The notes below the pieces were generated by a model. It was not told the origin of the DNA, did not search any database, and saw only the letters and a program-made list of their open reading frames with translations. Below are positions 26,221 to 33,694 of a stretch of DNA of 64,000 nt, in pieces. The DNA is from Streptomyces vinaceus (GTDB lineage: Bacteria > Actinomycetota > Actinomycetes > Streptomycetales > Streptomycetaceae). Where the stretch lies: the NCBI RefSeq assembly GCF_008704935.1, contig NZ_CP023692.1, positions 1,984,001-2,048,000 on the forward strand, read 5' to 3'. The translations under genes were made by a program, and so were the position numbers. Each line of letters starts with the position of its first letter. Within the stretch, counting starts at the first letter, position 1.

Positions 26221-26230
26221 TGTGATCACA
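26221..26230. promoter_or_regulatory. Perfect palindrome TGTGATCACA before the monooxygenase
   Basis: A 10-base palindrome lies 24 bases upstream of the monooxygenase ATG at 26254. It could be an operator over the promoter. No adjacent regulator is linked, and the match resembles half-sites of several families, so no factor is named. Confidence 0.35.
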
Positions 26231-26253
26231 TACCGGACATCGGGAGCCGCATC

Positions 26254-27852
26254 ATGGACCCGGTGATCGTCGTCGGCGCGGGGCCCGTCGGACTTTCGCT
26301 GGCGCTGGCCCTGGCCGGCTCGGGCGTGCCCAGCGTCGTGCTCGACGAGGGACCGGGCAAGGACCTGCCGCGCCCGGCCCGTACGGTCGTGCTGCACGCC
26401 GACACGGCCGCCATGGCGCAGCGCCTCGGCTGTACGACGCTGCGCGACGAGGGCGCGTACTACGCCGCATGGCGCACGATGCGGCGCGGCCGTGACACCC
26501 GGCGGACCACCTTCGAGGACGAGCCGGCCCCGCTGCACCTGCCGCAGCACGCCCTCGCGCGCGGGCTGCGCGACGCCGCGGGCACGCATCCGCTGGTCCA
26601 GCTGGTCACCGACAGCAAACTGGACTCCCTGGAGCAGGACGAGCGCGGGGTCACCGCGCACACCCGGGGCGCCGAAACCACCTGGTGGCGAGGGAGTTAC
26701 CTGGTCGGCTGCGACGGGGCGCGCTCCACCGTGCGCAAGCTGCTCGGCATCCGCTTCCCCGGCCGCACCGCCGTCGAGCGGCACGCCGTGGCCGCGCTGC
26801 GCACCGAACTCCCCTGGCCCGGCGAGGCCCTGCTGCACCGCGACCCGCCGCGGGAGACCACCGCCCGGCCGCTGCCGGACGGGGTGTGGCGGCTGGACTG
26901 GCTGCTCCCGGCCCGTGGGGAGCTCGTCACCCCCGATGCGCTGGTGGCCCTCGTACGGGACGGCCTGGCGGTGTGGTGCGGGGGCAGCACTCCCCCGTAC
27001 GACCTGCTCGACACCGGGGTCCACACGCTGCACCACCGGCTGGCCCGGCGCTGGCGCGACGGCCGCGCCTTCCTCGCCGGGGACGCCGCCCACCTGCTGG
27101 GCGCGCTCGGCACGCAGGGCGTCGAGGAGGGGCTCCGGGACGCCGAGAACCTGGCGTGGAAGCTCTCGCTCGCCTGGCACCAGGGCGCCTCCGAGGCCCT
27201 GCTCGACAGCTACGAGGACGAACGGCGCACGGCGGTCGCGGCCCGGCTGCGCGCCGCCGACCAGGCGATGCCGGTGCTCCGCGGCGGGGGCGGGCTGCGG
27301 ACCCTGCTGCCCGGTTCCGCCCGCGCCGGCGAACTGCTGCTCACCGACGGCCACCTGGGGCGGGGCCCGCTCGGCGCGCAGCCCTCGTACGCCCCGCCGG
27401 TGGCCGTGCGCGAGGTGCCGACGGACACCGATCCGGGCGGCCCCGTCGCGAACGTCCCGGTGACCGCGCCCGACGGGTCGACGGTGCCGCTGCGCGACCT
27501 GCTGGGGCGGGGCCGGCTGCTGGTGGTCCTCGTCGCCCCGGGCACCGGGGTCTGGGACCGGCGGCACTGGCTGGGCGCCGGGCTGATGCCGCGGCTCGCG
27601 GCAGCGGTGAGCGCGCTGCCGGCCCGTACGGAACTGCTGGTCGCGGACGGCTACCCGGGGGCGCCGGCCCACACCGTCCTGCTGGTCCGGCCGGACGGGC
27701 ACCTGGCCGCGACCTTCGCGGGCGTACGGCCGGCCGAGCTGTACGAGGCGGCGGACGCGCTCCGGTGCGGGGCGCCCGAAGGCGCTCGTGCGGCGCTCGA
27801 TCCCGCGCCGACGGCGCCCACGGCCCCGACACATCCAGCCGTGATCGATTGA
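26254..27852 (+). CDS. FAD-dependent aromatic monooxygenase (PHBH/PCP-hydroxylase type)
   Basis: A 532-residue flavoprotein hydroxylase using NAD(P)H and O2. Its FAD motifs are V-V-G-A-G-P-V-G-L-S at the N-terminus, G-C-D-G-A-R-S near 150 and G-D-A-A-H near 275. The C-terminal 150 residues have the thioredoxin-like fold typical of this class. GGGAG lies nine bases before ATG 26254; a longer frame has no ribosome site. It stands alone between gluABCD and the cysteine genes. The substrate is unknown. Such enzymes hydroxylate phenols or act in polyketide tailoring or drug inactivation (rifampin monooxygenase type). Confidence 0.85.
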   Translation: MDPVIVVGAGPVGLSLALALAGSGVPSVVLDEGPGKDLPRPARTVVLHADTAAMAQRLGCTTLRDEGAYYAAWRTMRRGRDTRRTTFEDEPAPLHLPQHALARGLRDAAGTHPLVQLVTDSKLDSLEQDERGVTAHTRGAETTWWRGSYLVGCDGARSTVRKLLGIRFPGRTAVERHAVAALRTELPWPGEALLHRDPPRETTARPLPDGVWRLDWLLPARGELVTPDALVALVRDGLAVWCGGSTPPYDLLDTGVHTLHHRLARRWRDGRAFLAGDAAHLLGALGTQGVEEGLRDAENLAWKLSLAWHQGASEALLDSYEDERRTAVAARLRAADQAMPVLRGGGGLRTLLPGSARAGELLLTDGHLGRGPLGAQPSYAPPVAVREVPTDTDPGGPVANVPVTAPDGSTVPLRDLLGRGRLLVVLVAPGTGVWDRRHWLGAGLMPRLAAAVSALPARTELLVADGYPGAPAHTVLLVRPDGHLAATFAGVRPAELYEAADALRCGAPEGARAALDPAPTAPTAPTHPAVID

Positions 27853-27924
27853 CCGTCCTCCGGTCCGCGTGCTTCACTCGCGGGCATGACCGGCAATGAC
27901 GTACGCCTGTGGCGGAGGGTCCAT

Positions 27925-27972
27925 ATGGACCTGCTCCGCTATGCGGGCTGCGTGTGTCGCCCTTCCTGCTGA
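27925..27972 (+). CDS. Cysteine-rich leader peptide upstream of cysteine dioxygenase
   Basis: A 15-codon frame, M-D-L-L-R-Y-A-G-C-V-C-R-P-S-C, with a strong GGAGGG five bases before its ATG. The same frame is open from ATG 27886 (28 codons), but the ribosome site favours 27925. Three of the last seven codons are Cys. Actinobacteria often carry such short cysteine leader peptides before sulfur-metabolism genes. Ribosome stalling when Cys-tRNA is low is thought to control the downstream gene. Here it precedes cysteine dioxygenase by 61 bases with a small GC hairpin between, so it likely links that enzyme to cysteine supply. Confidence 0.7.
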   Translation: MDLLRYAGCVCRPSC

Positions 27973-27985
27973 TTCGCCTTCCCCC

Positions 27986-28000
27986 GCGCGCTCCGCGCGC
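27986..28000 (+). promoter_or_regulatory. Hairpin between leader peptide and cysteine dioxygenase
   Basis: GCGCGC (27986-27991) and GCGCGC (27995-28000) can pair around three bases, 13 bases after the leader stop and 34 before the dioxygenase ATG. It is a candidate structure for leader-peptide control. It is short, and alternative pairings are possible in this GC-rich stretch. Confidence 0.35.
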
Positions 28001-28033
28001 ACTTTCGCGAACCCCCAGGACGGTCACGCCCCC

Positions 28034-28603
28034 ATGTCTGCGCCCCTTGCCCCCAGTGCATCCACTGCGCCCCTCGCACCTCCGCACGCCCCCGTACGCG
28101 CCGCCGCGCCCCCGGTGACGGCGGCGGACCTCCTCGACTTCGCCCTGCGCACCGCCGCCGACCCGGCGGTCATCGACTCCCTCCCCCTCGACCCCGAGGG
28201 CCGGACCTGGATCCGCCTCGACGGGCCGGGCGGCAGCGAGGCCTGGGTGATCGGCTGGCCGCCGGGCACCGGCACCGGCTGGCACGACCACGCCGAGTCG
28301 CAGGGCGCGTTCGCCACCGCCCGGGGCAGGCTGAAGGAGCACTCGCTGGCGGTCCGGCTCCCCTCCGAGGGCTGGCGGAGCCTGGAACTCGCCCCGGACC
28401 TCGACCGCAGCCGCAGCCTGGGCGCGGGGACGGGGCGGGCGTTCGGCGAGCACCACGTCCACGAGGTGCTCAACGAGTCGGAGTCGGAGCACGCGGTCTC
28501 GGTGCACGCGTACTACCCGCCGCTGCCCCTGATCCGCCGTTTCAGCCGCACCGGTCAGGTGCTCACGCTGGAGCAGGTCGAGCGTCCGGCGGACTGGCAG
28601 TGA
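28034..28603 (+). CDS. Cysteine dioxygenase
   Basis: A 189-residue cupin that oxidises cysteine to cysteine sulfinate with O2. The three iron ligands are His84 and His86 (W-H-D-H) and His143 (V-H-E-V). The first 30 residues are a low-complexity Ala/Pro run. I start at ATG 28034, since upstream codons encode unlike sequence and overlap the leader peptide region. The stop overlaps the rhodanese start by four bases (GTGA), so the two are coupled. Together they degrade cysteine and handle the sulfur released. Confidence 0.88.
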   Translation: MSAPLAPSASTAPLAPPHAPVRAAAPPVTAADLLDFALRTAADPAVIDSLPLDPEGRTWIRLDGPGGSEAWVIGWPPGTGTGWHDHAESQGAFATARGRLKEHSLAVRLPSEGWRSLELAPDLDRSRSLGAGTGRAFGEHHVHEVLNESESEHAVSVHAYYPPLPLIRRFSRTGQVLTLEQVERPADWQ

Positions 28604-28998
28604 GCGCCCCGACCGGCATCGACGCCCTGCTGGAGCAGGTCCGCTCGACGTACGCGCGGATCGGCCCGGCGCAGGCGTACGAGGCGTTCCGCGCCGGCGA
28701 CGCGCTGCTGGTGGACATTCGGTACCAGGCGCTGCGCGAGCGGGACGGCCTGATCCCGGGGGCGCTGGTGGTGGAGCGCAACGAGCTGGAATGGCGCCTG
28801 GATCCCCAGGGCTCCCACCGCGCCCCCGAAGCCACCTCGCACGACCTGCGGGTGGTGGTGATCTGCAACGAGGGCTACGCCTCCTCACTGGCGGCGGCCT
28901 CCCTCCACGCGCTCGGCCTGCACCGGGCCACGGACCTGACGGGCGGGTTCCAGGCCTGGAAGTCCGCCGGCCTCCCGGTGAGTCCGTCCGGCGCCTGA
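28600..28998 (+). CDS. Rhodanese-domain sulfurtransferase
   Basis: A 132-residue single rhodanese domain with the active-site Cys89 in V-I-C-N-E-G-Y-A-S-S. It carries persulfide sulfur between donors and acceptors. It is translationally coupled to cysteine dioxygenase by a four-base overlap. A role in sulfur handling alongside cysteine oxidation is inferred from that pairing. Confidence 0.88.
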   Translation: MSAPTGIDALLEQVRSTYARIGPAQAYEAFRAGDALLVDIRYQALRERDGLIPGALVVERNELEWRLDPQGSHRAPEATSHDLRVVVICNEGYASSLAAASLHALGLHRATDLTGGFQAWKSAGLPVSPSGA

Positions 28999-29009
28999 GG
29001 ACCCGGCCC

Positions 29010-29037
29010 GGGCCCCGCCGCTTCCGCGGTGGGGCCC
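29010..29037. terminator. Bidirectional terminator, 12-bp stem
   Basis: Arms 29010-29021 and 29026-29037 pair with one G-U and a TTCC loop. The hairpin lies between the converging rhodanese gene and the FtsX-type permease gene. Confidence 0.8.
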
Positions 29038-29057
29038 CGGCGTCCGGCGGCGGGCCG

Positions 29058-31604
29058 CTACCGCGAGGTGGCCACCTCGACCGGCGGCACCCGCAGCGCG
29101 AGGCGCCCCGGCAGGGCGGTCGCGGCCGTCGCCAGCAGCCCCGCCACGCCCACCACCCCCACGTACACCACCGGCAGCACCGCCGGCGCGGCCGTCCCGG
29201 TCATCCCCACGCTGAAAGCGGTCAGCACGGCCAGCGCGATCCCCGAGCCCAGCACCGCCCCGATCAGCACCACGCCCACCGCCTCCATCCGCAGCATCCG
29301 CAGCACCTGCCGTCGCTTGGCGCCCGCCAGCCTCAGCATCGCGAACTCCCGCAGCCGTTCGGACGTGGACATCGCCAGGGTGTTGACCACCGCGATCGCG
29401 GTGAACGCGAGGACCAGCCCCATCGCCAGCAGGTTGATCTCGGCCCCCGCCTGCTGCCGCTGCGCCCGCACCTCGTCCGCGTCCCGCGCCGACAGCACGC
29501 CGACCCCCGGGAACCCCGCGACCGCCGCGGCCAGCCGCTCCCGCCCGGTGCCCGGCTCCGCCGCCACCAGCACGCTGCTCGCGAGCGGGTTGTCCACGTG
29601 CGCCGCGACGAGATCGTGCGACAGCGTCAGGTCCCCGAAGCCCAGCCCCCGCGCGTACACGGCAGCGACGGTCAGCGTGACGCGGGTCCCGTCCCCCAGC
29701 GCGAGTTCCAGCGGGCTCCCCGGCTTCAGCCCCAGCTGATCGGCGGCCAGTTCGCTCACCGCCACGCTCCGCTCGCCGAACCCGTCCAGGTTCCCGCTCG
29801 TCACACCGGGGTCCCAGGTCCGGGTCAGCCCGGCCGGGGTGACCCCCTGCGCCCCGTACTTCGTCAGCCCCACCCGCACGGACGTGTGCACGATCTCGGT
29901 GGCCGCCGTGACCCCGGGCGTGCGGCGGATCCGTTCCGCGGCCGCACCGGTGACGCCCGGGCCCTGCGCGGCCAGCACCCAGCCGGCCCGGACCCCGTCA
30001 CGGGCCTGCGCGCGGGCGGCGTCGCCCAGGGTCGGCGTGATGAACAGGACGGTGCAGGTCATGCCGATCAGCAGGGTGAGCGGGGTGACGGCGGAGGCCA
30101 TCCGGGTGGCGTTGCCGCGCAGGTTCGCGGTGGCCAGGTATCCGCCCGGGCCGGCCAGCCGCAGCGGCCCGGCGAGCACCGCCGTCGCGGCGCGGACCAG
30201 CAGCGGGCCGAGCAGCGAGACCGCCGCGGCGAAGACCACGACCGCGAGGAAGGTCACCGGGGTCGACGCCGGCTCGCTGCGCAGCGCGCTGAGTACGGCG
30301 ACCAGCACCACCCCGCCGGCCAGCAGCAGCACACCGATCGCGATCCGGATCCACGCGGGGCGCCCCCGCTCGACAGCGGCTTCGGCGAGCGCCTCGGCCG
30401 GACGGATCCGGGCGATCCGCCGCCCGGTGATCCGCGCCGCGGCCCAGGCTCCGAGCAGGCTCGCTCCGACGGCGGCGAACATCGGGAAGATCCCGGCGGT
30501 GCGCTCCAGGTTGGCCGGGACGACCCCGCTCGCGACGAACCGGCCGTGCAGCCAGGCCGCGAGCGGGAGTCCGGCGAGCGCCCCCGCCACACCGGCGGCC
30601 AGGCCCACGAGCAGGGCCTCGCTGCCGATCATGCGGCGCAGCTGCCCGGGCGTGGCGGCGATGGCCCGCAGCAGGGCGAGTTCGCGGTAGCGCTGCTGGA
30701 CGGAGAGGGCGAAGGTGCCGACGACCACGAGGATGGCGACGAGGAGCGCGGTGCCGCCCATGGCCCCGCCCATGGAGACGAGCTTGATGCGTGCGCCGGC
30801 CGCGTCCAGGAACTCCACCGGCCCGCGGGCGTCACCGACGGCGACCTGCGCGCCGCCGCCCTGACCCTGGAGCGCCTTCCCGATGCGCCCGGCCAGCTCC
30901 ACGGGGTCGGTCCCGGGCGCCGGGAGCACCCCGATGGCGGTGACCCGTCCGTCTCGGGCGGCCAGCCGCTGCGCCTCGGCGTCGCCGAAGAACAGCGCGT
31001 TCTGCCGGGTGAGGTCGCCGCGGGCACTGTGCGCGATCCCGCTGACGGTGTACGTCCTGGGCTCGCCGGTGGCCTGCACGGTGAGCGGGGCGCCGGTCTT
31101 CAGCCCCGTACGGGCGGCCAGTTCGCGGTCGACGACGACCTCGCCGTCGCTCTGGGGGGCGCGGCCCTCGGTGAGCGTGAAGGGGGTGAGCGCCGCGGAG
31201 GTCCAGGCGTGCCCGTACGAGGGCTTCGCGCCGCCCGGGGCGTTGACCAGCGGGACGGCCTGGAAGCTGAGCTCCGGCACGGCCCGCCCGACGCCCGGTA
31301 CGGACCTGACCGTCTCCACGGTGGCGGCGGGGAGCCAGGCCCGTTCGGCGACGGGCTTGGCCTTGTGCTTCGTCTTGGACGTGCCCTTCTTCTCCTTGAC
31401 CGTGGTCTGGTGCACGTTCTGGTCGGCGGAGACGACGACCGGCGTGGCCGCGTAGCGCTCGGTGGCGATCTTTCCGCGGAGTCCGGTTTCCAGGAGCGTG
31501 CCGCAGGCGGTGACGAGGGCGGCCGCACACAGCAGTGCGACGAAGGCGCCGAGGAAGCCGGCCTTGCGGTCCCTGACGGTCTGGAGGGCGTAACGCAGCA
31601 TCAT
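29058..31604 (-). CDS. Large FtsX/MacB-type ABC transporter permease
   Basis: An 848-residue permease with two FtsX units: an N-terminal membrane segment (10-35), an external MacB-like core, and membrane helices around 260-430. A second core and a final three-helix FtsX unit end the protein. Two homologous halves in one chain are typical of Gram-positive lipoprotein- or peptide-handling exporters. The matching ATPase gene normally sits next to it, but none is in the window: recX is upstream on the same strand and the rhodanese converges. I start at the ATG pair 31604/31601. The substrate is unknown. Confidence 0.85.
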   Translation of the reverse strand: MMLRYALQTVRDRKAGFLGAFVALLCAAALVTACGTLLETGLRGKIATERYAATPVVVSADQNVHQTTVKEKKGTSKTKHKAKPVAERAWLPAATVETVRSVPGVGRAVPELSFQAVPLVNAPGGAKPSYGHAWTSAALTPFTLTEGRAPQSDGEVVVDRELAARTGLKTGAPLTVQATGEPRTYTVSGIAHSARGDLTRQNALFFGDAEAQRLAARDGRVTAIGVLPAPGTDPVELAGRIGKALQGQGGGAQVAVGDARGPVEFLDAAGARIKLVSMGGAMGGTALLVAILVVVGTFALSVQQRYRELALLRAIAATPGQLRRMIGSEALLVGLAAGVAGALAGLPLAAWLHGRFVASGVVPANLERTAGIFPMFAAVGASLLGAWAAARITGRRIARIRPAEALAEAAVERGRPAWIRIAIGVLLLAGGVVLVAVLSALRSEPASTPVTFLAVVVFAAAVSLLGPLLVRAATAVLAGPLRLAGPGGYLATANLRGNATRMASAVTPLTLLIGMTCTVLFITPTLGDAARAQARDGVRAGWVLAAQGPGVTGAAAERIRRTPGVTAATEIVHTSVRVGLTKYGAQGVTPAGLTRTWDPGVTSGNLDGFGERSVAVSELAADQLGLKPGSPLELALGDGTRVTLTVAAVYARGLGFGDLTLSHDLVAAHVDNPLASSVLVAAEPGTGRERLAAAVAGFPGVGVLSARDADEVRAQRQQAGAEINLLAMGLVLAFTAIAVVNTLAMSTSERLREFAMLRLAGAKRRQVLRMLRMEAVGVVLIGAVLGSGIALAVLTAFSVGMTGTAAPAVLPVVYVGVVGVAGLLATAATALPGRLALRVPPVEVATSR

Positions 31605-31659
31605 GCGGCCAACTCTGCCGCCGGGCCCGGTGGTTGGCAGTGAAGCACCCCGGCGTCTC

Positions 31660-31689
31660 GGCCCGGGGGCTATCCCCACCCCCCGGGCC
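31660..31689 (-). terminator. Terminator of recA-recX, 10-bp stem
   Basis: GGCCCGGGGG (31660-31669) pairs with CCCCCGGGCC (31680-31689) around a 10-base loop, 21 bases after the recX stop on the minus strand. Confidence 0.65.
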
Positions 31690-31709
31690 CGCGGCGCGGA
31701 GGGCGGTGC

Positions 31710-32378
31710 TCAGAACCCCGGGTACCCCGGCTCGTCTTCGTCCGCGCCCTCGGCGCCTTCTTGTTCCAGGGCGCGCCGGACCACCCGCAGGGCCATGCCC
31801 TCCGGGTACCCCTTGCGGGCGAGCATCCCGGCGAGGCGCCGGATCCGCTTGTCCCGCTCCAGGCCCCGGGTGGCGCGGAGCTTGCGCTCCACGAGCTCCC
31901 GGGCGGTCTGCTCCTCCTGGTCGGAGTCCAGCTGCTCCAGGGCTTCCTGGACGAGGGTGGCGTGCACCCCCTTGGTGCGCAGCTCCTGCGCGAGCGCCCG
32001 GCGGGCGAGGCCCCGGCCGCGGTGCCGGGACTCGACCCAGGCCCCGGCGAACGCGGCGTCGTCGATCAGGCCCACCTCCTCGTACCGGGAGAGGACCTCC
32101 TGCGACACCTCCTCGGGGATGCCCCGCTTCTCCAGGGCGTCCGCGAGCTGCCGCCGGGTGCGCGGCATCCCGGTGAGCAGACGCAGGCAGATCGCCCGCG
32201 CCTGCTCCTCGGGACTCTGGGGCGGCAGTTCCTGGCGGGCCTCCCGGCCGCCGTCACGACGGCCTTCGAGGCCGTCTTCGCGACGACCCTCCCGACCGTC
32301 CTCACGACGGCTTGTGCGACCGCCTCCGCGACGGCCCTCCCGGCCGCCGCTCCCGCCGTCCCTTTCCTGCTCCCGCAC
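31710..32378 (-). CDS. recX: Regulatory protein RecX
   Basis: A 222-residue RecX, which binds RecA filaments and inhibits recombinase activity. The RecX core is at about 55-205 (tandem three-helix units, e.g. R-T-R-R-Q-L-A-D-A-L-E-K-R-G). The first 48 residues are an unusual low-complexity run of Arg, Gly, Glu and Asp built from imperfect repeats of G-R-E-G-R-R. The GTG start at 32378 lies three bases after the recA stop, so recA and recX are one operon. The last 15 residues are acidic. Confidence 0.93.
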   Translation of the reverse strand: MREQERDGGSGGREGRRGGGRTSRREDGREGRREDGLEGRRDGGREARQELPPQSPEEQARAICLRLLTGMPRTRRQLADALEKRGIPEEVSQEVLSRYEEVGLIDDAAFAGAWVESRHRGRGLARRALAQELRTKGVHATLVQEALEQLDSDQEEQTARELVERKLRATRGLERDKRIRRLAGMLARKGYPEGMALRVVRRALEQEGAEGADEDEPGYPGF

Positions 32379-32381
32379 GGG

Positions 32382-33491
32382 TCAGCTCTTGGCGACGGCG
32401 GCCTTCGCCGTCGTCTTGGCCTTCGAGGCGGGGGCGGGCACGGCCGCGGCGTCGGCGGCAGGCGCAGCGGCGGCCGACTCGTCGGCGGCGTCCTTGCGCA
32501 CGCCCACGCCCAGCTTCTCCTTGATCTTCCGCTCGATCTCGTTGGCGAGGTCGGGGTTGTCCTTCAGGAAGTTGCGGGCGTTCTCCTTGCCCTGGCCGAG
32601 CTGGTCGCCCTCGTACGTGTACCAGGCGCCGGCCTTGCGCACGAAGCCGTGCTCCACGCCCATGTCGATCAGACCGCCCTCGCGGCTGATGCCCTGGCCG
32701 TAGAGGATGTCGAACTCGGCCTGCTTGAACGGGGGCGCGACCTTGTTCTTGACGACCTTGACGCGGGTGCGGTTGCCGACCGCTTCCGTGCCGTCCTTGA
32801 GGGTCTCGATGCGGCGGATGTCGAGGCGCACGGAGGCGTAGAACTTCAGCGCGCGGCCACCGGTGGTGGTCTCCGGCGAGCCGAACATCACACCGATCTT
32901 CTCGCGGAGCTGGTTGATGAAGATCGCGGTGGTCTTGGACTGGTTGAGCGCACCGGTGATCTTCCGGAGCGCCTGGCTCATCAGCCGGGCCTGGAGACCC
33001 ACGTGCGAGTCGCCCATCTCGCCCTCGATCTCCGCACGCGGCACGAGCGCGGCGACGGAGTCGATGACGATGAGGTCGAGGGCGCCGGAGCGGACCAGCA
33101 TGTCCACGATCTCCAGCGCCTGCTCGCCGGTGTCCGGCTGCGACAGGATGAGGTTGTCGGTGTCGACGCCGAGGGCCTTCGCGTACTCGGGGTCGAGCGC
33201 GTGCTCGGCGTCCACGAAGGCGACGGTGCCGCCGGCCTTCTGCGCGTTGGCCACGGCGTGCAGGGTCAGGGTCGTCTTACCGGAGGACTCCGGGCCGTAC
33301 ACCTCGATCACACGGCCGCGGGGCAGCCCGCCGACGCCGAGCGCGATGTCCAGCGCGGTCGACCCGGTCGGGATGACCTCGATGGGGTCGTTCGGCTTGT
33401 CGCCGAGGCGCATGACCGCACCCTTGCCGAATTGCCGTTCAATCTGTGCGAGCGCGGCGTCGAGAGCCTTCTCGCGGTCGGTGCCTGCCAT
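32382..33491 (-). CDS. recA: Recombinase RecA
   Basis: A 369-residue RecA. Walker A is G-P-E-S-S-G-K-T (66-73). M-A-W-type loops and Q-L-R-E-K-I-G-V follow, with an Ala/Lys-rich C-terminal tail. It forms filaments on single-stranded DNA for homologous recombination and LexA cleavage. I start at ATG 33491 for normal family length; a frame to 33557 would overlap the promoter. Upstream are a RecA-NDp/PafBC-type promoter at 33535-33557 and a LexA-like box at 33596-33610, so it should respond to DNA damage by two routes. Confidence 0.98.
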   Translation of the reverse strand: MAGTDREKALDAALAQIERQFGKGAVMRLGDKPNDPIEVIPTGSTALDIALGVGGLPRGRVIEVYGPESSGKTTLTLHAVANAQKAGGTVAFVDAEHALDPEYAKALGVDTDNLILSQPDTGEQALEIVDMLVRSGALDLIVIDSVAALVPRAEIEGEMGDSHVGLQARLMSQALRKITGALNQSKTTAIFINQLREKIGVMFGSPETTTGGRALKFYASVRLDIRRIETLKDGTEAVGNRTRVKVVKNKVAPPFKQAEFDILYGQGISREGGLIDMGVEHGFVRKAGAWYTYEGDQLGQGKENARNFLKDNPDLANEIERKIKEKLGVGVRKDAADESAAAAPAADAAAVPAPASKAKTTAKAAVAKS

Positions 33492-33534
33492 GGGTTCCAC
33501 CCGGTTTGCTTGAGTCGATCGCTTCACGCCATTG

Positions 33535-33557
33535 ACGCTAACGCCTGCCACTGACAA
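33535..33557 (-). promoter_or_regulatory. recA promoter, RecA-NDp (PafBC) type
   Basis: On the minus strand TTGTCAGTG (33557-33549), eight bases and TAGCGT (33540-33535) match the LexA-independent damage promoter TTGTCRGTG-N8-TAnnnT exactly. In mycobacteria this class is driven by the activator PafBC. It lies 44 bases upstream of the recA ATG. Confidence 0.88.
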
Positions 33558-33580
33558 TGCGCTTCCACGCCCGTTTCGGC

Positions 33581-33589
33581 TGTGGATAA
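33581..33589. promoter_or_regulatory. Single DnaA-box-like sequence
   Basis: TGTGGATAA is the reverse complement of TTATCCACA, the classic DnaA box. It lies between the recA promoter and the LexA-like box. One box is not an origin. It may be chance or a site for DnaA to modulate recA. Confidence 0.4.
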
Positions 33590-33595
33590 CTCATC

Positions 33596-33610
33596 AGAAT
33601 GGATGTTCGA
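33596..33610 (-). promoter_or_regulatory. LexA (SOS) box of recA
   Basis: On the minus strand the site reads TCGAACATCCATTCT, that is GAAC-N4-ATTC. It is one base from the Gram-positive SOS box GAAC-N4-GTTC. It lies about 40 bases upstream of the -35 element of the RecA-NDp promoter. Confidence 0.7.
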
Positions 33611-33648
33611 TTTCCCTGTCAAGCGGGCTCGCCGGACACCGAACTGAC

Positions 33649-33688
33649 AACCCAAGGTTGACACCCTTCCGACTGTCAACCTAGGGTT
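33649..33688 (+). promoter_or_regulatory. Promoter-operator of the Clp-repeat regulator, leaderless
   Basis: TTGACA (33658-33663), 18 bases and TAGGGT (33682-33687) form a near-consensus promoter ending seven bases before ATG 33695. Both boxes lie inside a large inverted repeat: arms 33649-33663 and 33674-33688 match at 14 of 15 positions. A repressor dimer here would block polymerase. The gene it serves has its own HTH, so autoregulation is likely. Confidence 0.8.
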
Positions 33689-33694
33689 GCATCC

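Noticed and set aside
33142..33165. A second TTGTCGGTG inside recA
   Set aside because: It is followed by GAGGGC rather than TAnnnT at the right spacing and lies within coding sequence, on the strand opposite recA, with no gene downstream.
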